From NCBI GenBank assembly GCA_002428205.1, contig DIUH01000208.1, positions 52,917 to 67,689 on the forward strand: a DNA stretch of 14,773 bases, given 5' to 3'. The notes below the pieces were generated by a model that saw only the letters and a list, made by a program, of their open reading frames with translations, made no database searches and was not told the DNA's origin. A program made the translations under genes and the position numbers. The DNA is from Planctomycetaceae bacterium UBA6163 (GTDB lineage Bacteria; Planctomycetota; Planctomycetia; Pirellulales; Pirellulaceae). This document shows positions 13,872-14,773 of this stretch, piece after piece; the stretch's first letter is position 1, and every line of letters begins with the position of its first letter.

Positions 13872-14648
13872 TTATCGTTGCGATTGAAGGATGTCGCTTC
13901 GAAGCGCCGAGGAAATCTTTGCATAAAGCTGGCCAAAAGCCGCTGATGTTTTCACAAACTCATCTCTTGGTCGCGGCAGATCATCGATAATCGGCTCCGC
14001 AATCTGCCCCTGACGAAGCACAAATACGCGGTGCGACAACAACGCCGCTTCAGCAATGTTGTGCGTCACCAGAACACCGGTAAATGGGCGTTCATCCCAG
14101 CGCCGCAGCAGTAGGTCGCCCAGCGCCGTTCGCGACAAATCGTCCAGCGCCGCGAAAGGCTCATCCATCAGCAGCACAGACGGGCGGGTGACGAGCGCAC
14201 GCGCCAAGGAAACCCGCATCTTCATCCCACCGGACAACTGTCGCGGATATCTGTCGAAGGCCGCCTCGGGCAACTCCATCAACTCAAGTTCTCGCGCTGC
14301 CAATTCGCGCGCTTCGGATCGCGAAGTTTGTTTCTGTGACAACTGCAGCGACAACATCACGTTGTCGATGGCCGAACGCCATGGCAACAAGTTCGGCTGT
14401 TGAAACACAAATGCGATCTCGCCCTTGGTCGCATTCGCCGGCGGTTGAATATCGACAGTACCAGAGGTTACCGGTTGCAGTCCCGCCAGCACTCGCAACA
14501 GAGTCGTCTTGCCACAGCCGCTCGGTCCGACCAGTGACGCTATTTCACCCGATCGAAACTCGCAAGCGACTCTGCGCAGGATATCTGGTCCGCTTCCAAA
14601 CCGCACGTTTAGGTCGCGACATAGAAGCGAGGAAGCCTGAGATTGCAA
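13872..14648 (-). CDS. ABC transporter ATP-binding protein (SsuB/TauB/ThiZ-like)
   Basis: A 258-residue cytoplasmic ATPase that powers the adjacent permease. All motifs are present: Walker A GPSGCGKTT (41-49), Q-loop FQQPNLLPW (82-90), signature LSGGMKMRVSLARAL (138-152), Walker B VLLMDEPFAALD (158-169) with catalytic E163, and the switch histidine H196 in VTHN. Short length and the NLLPW Q-loop with AIDNV after it are typical of the nitrate/sulfonate/taurine/pyrimidine importer branch. The start is uncertain: an in-frame TGA lies three codons upstream, leaving TTG at 14648 as the only common start, with no convincing Shine-Dalgarno sequence. It is the first gene of the four-gene minus-strand operon, so the operon promoter should lie in 14649-14773 or beyond the window. 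Confidence 0.91.
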   Translation of the reverse strand: MQSQASSLLCRDLNVRFGSGPDILRRVACEFRSGEIASLVGPSGCGKTTLLRVLAGLQPVTSGTVDIQPPANATKGEIAFVFQQPNLLPWRSAIDNVMLSLQLSQKQTSRSEARELAARELELMELPEAAFDRYPRQLSGGMKMRVSLARALVTRPSVLLMDEPFAALDDLSRTALGDLLLRRWDERPFTGVLVTHNIAEAALLSHRVFVLRQGQIAEPIIDDLPRPRDEFVKTSAAFGQLYAKISSALRSDILQSQR

Positions 14649-14773
14649 AATCGATCAACTCAAAAAAAGTATCACTGCGTTGAAATGAACCGACATATTG
14701 TTAGTCGATCGGCGATGCGGTGGCGACCCTGTCGTGCTAGTCCGGGAAAGCATCGTGGCGCTTGCCCGCAATT
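14649..14773. other. Region upstream of the ABC operon
   Basis: These 125 bases precede the ABC operon on the minus strand. No gene is seen. I looked for the conserved CTGAGA and ACCC elements of a TPP riboswitch and did not find them. A GATACT (4 of 6 matches to a -10 box) is present near 14666-14671 on the minus strand, but its -35 region is poor. Confidence 0.3.

Noticed and set aside
14649..14773. TPP riboswitch upstream of the NMT1-type transporter
   Set aside because: The conserved thi-box elements were sought on the minus strand and are not present.

Overview
The window looks like chromosomal DNA from a planctomycete, probably a Pirellulaceae/Rhodopirellula-like organism. Four features support this: an ECF sigma factor of the planctomycete type with the F-x3-TW-x2-F block before region 4; next to it a membrane Ser/Thr kinase carrying an N-terminal anti-sigma-like zinc motif; HEAT-repeat segments of planctomycete style (an FGYD/YGYD-W ending in the first gene and a YDG-P-L-W entry in the kinase); and generally weak Shine-Dalgarno sequences. 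Species assignment is inference, as no rRNA or other marker gene is present.

Layout. Positions 1-387 hold the 3' end of a HEAT-repeat gene, converging with and overlapping an ECF sigma factor gene (998-360, minus). Divergent from the sigma gene is a 1105-residue protein (1127-4444): zinc motif, Ser/Thr kinase, transmembrane helix, PEGA-like beta segment, helical region and four EF-hand loops. Sigma factor and kinase form a likely signalling pair. A small conserved-looking unknown gene (5050-4673, minus) and a gene-poor stretch follow, then a hypoxanthine phosphoribosyltransferase (5384-5923) and two adjacent GT-B glycosyltransferases (6039-7292, 7303-8466) that look like part of a surface-polysaccharide operon.

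On the minus strand, a lysine/alanine-rich histone H1-like protein (9732-8950) lies upstream of a short HPF/RaiA-type ribosome-associated protein (8796-8449). Divergent from it is ilvD, dihydroxy-acid dehydratase (9996-11672). The last 3 kb is a compact minus-strand operon: ABC ATPase (14648-13872), ABC permease (13826-13047), NMT1/THI5-like lipoprotein binding protein (13041-11935) and, overlapping it by 4 bases, slyX (11938-11717). It converges on ilvD across a perfect inverted repeat.

Most of the window is ordinary core genome. The most interesting part is the sigma/kinase pair: the kinase joins anti-sigma-like, kinase and calcium-binding-type modules in one chain, and the base composition changes sharply part way through the gene. 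No mobile element, CRISPR array, tRNA or rRNA was seen.
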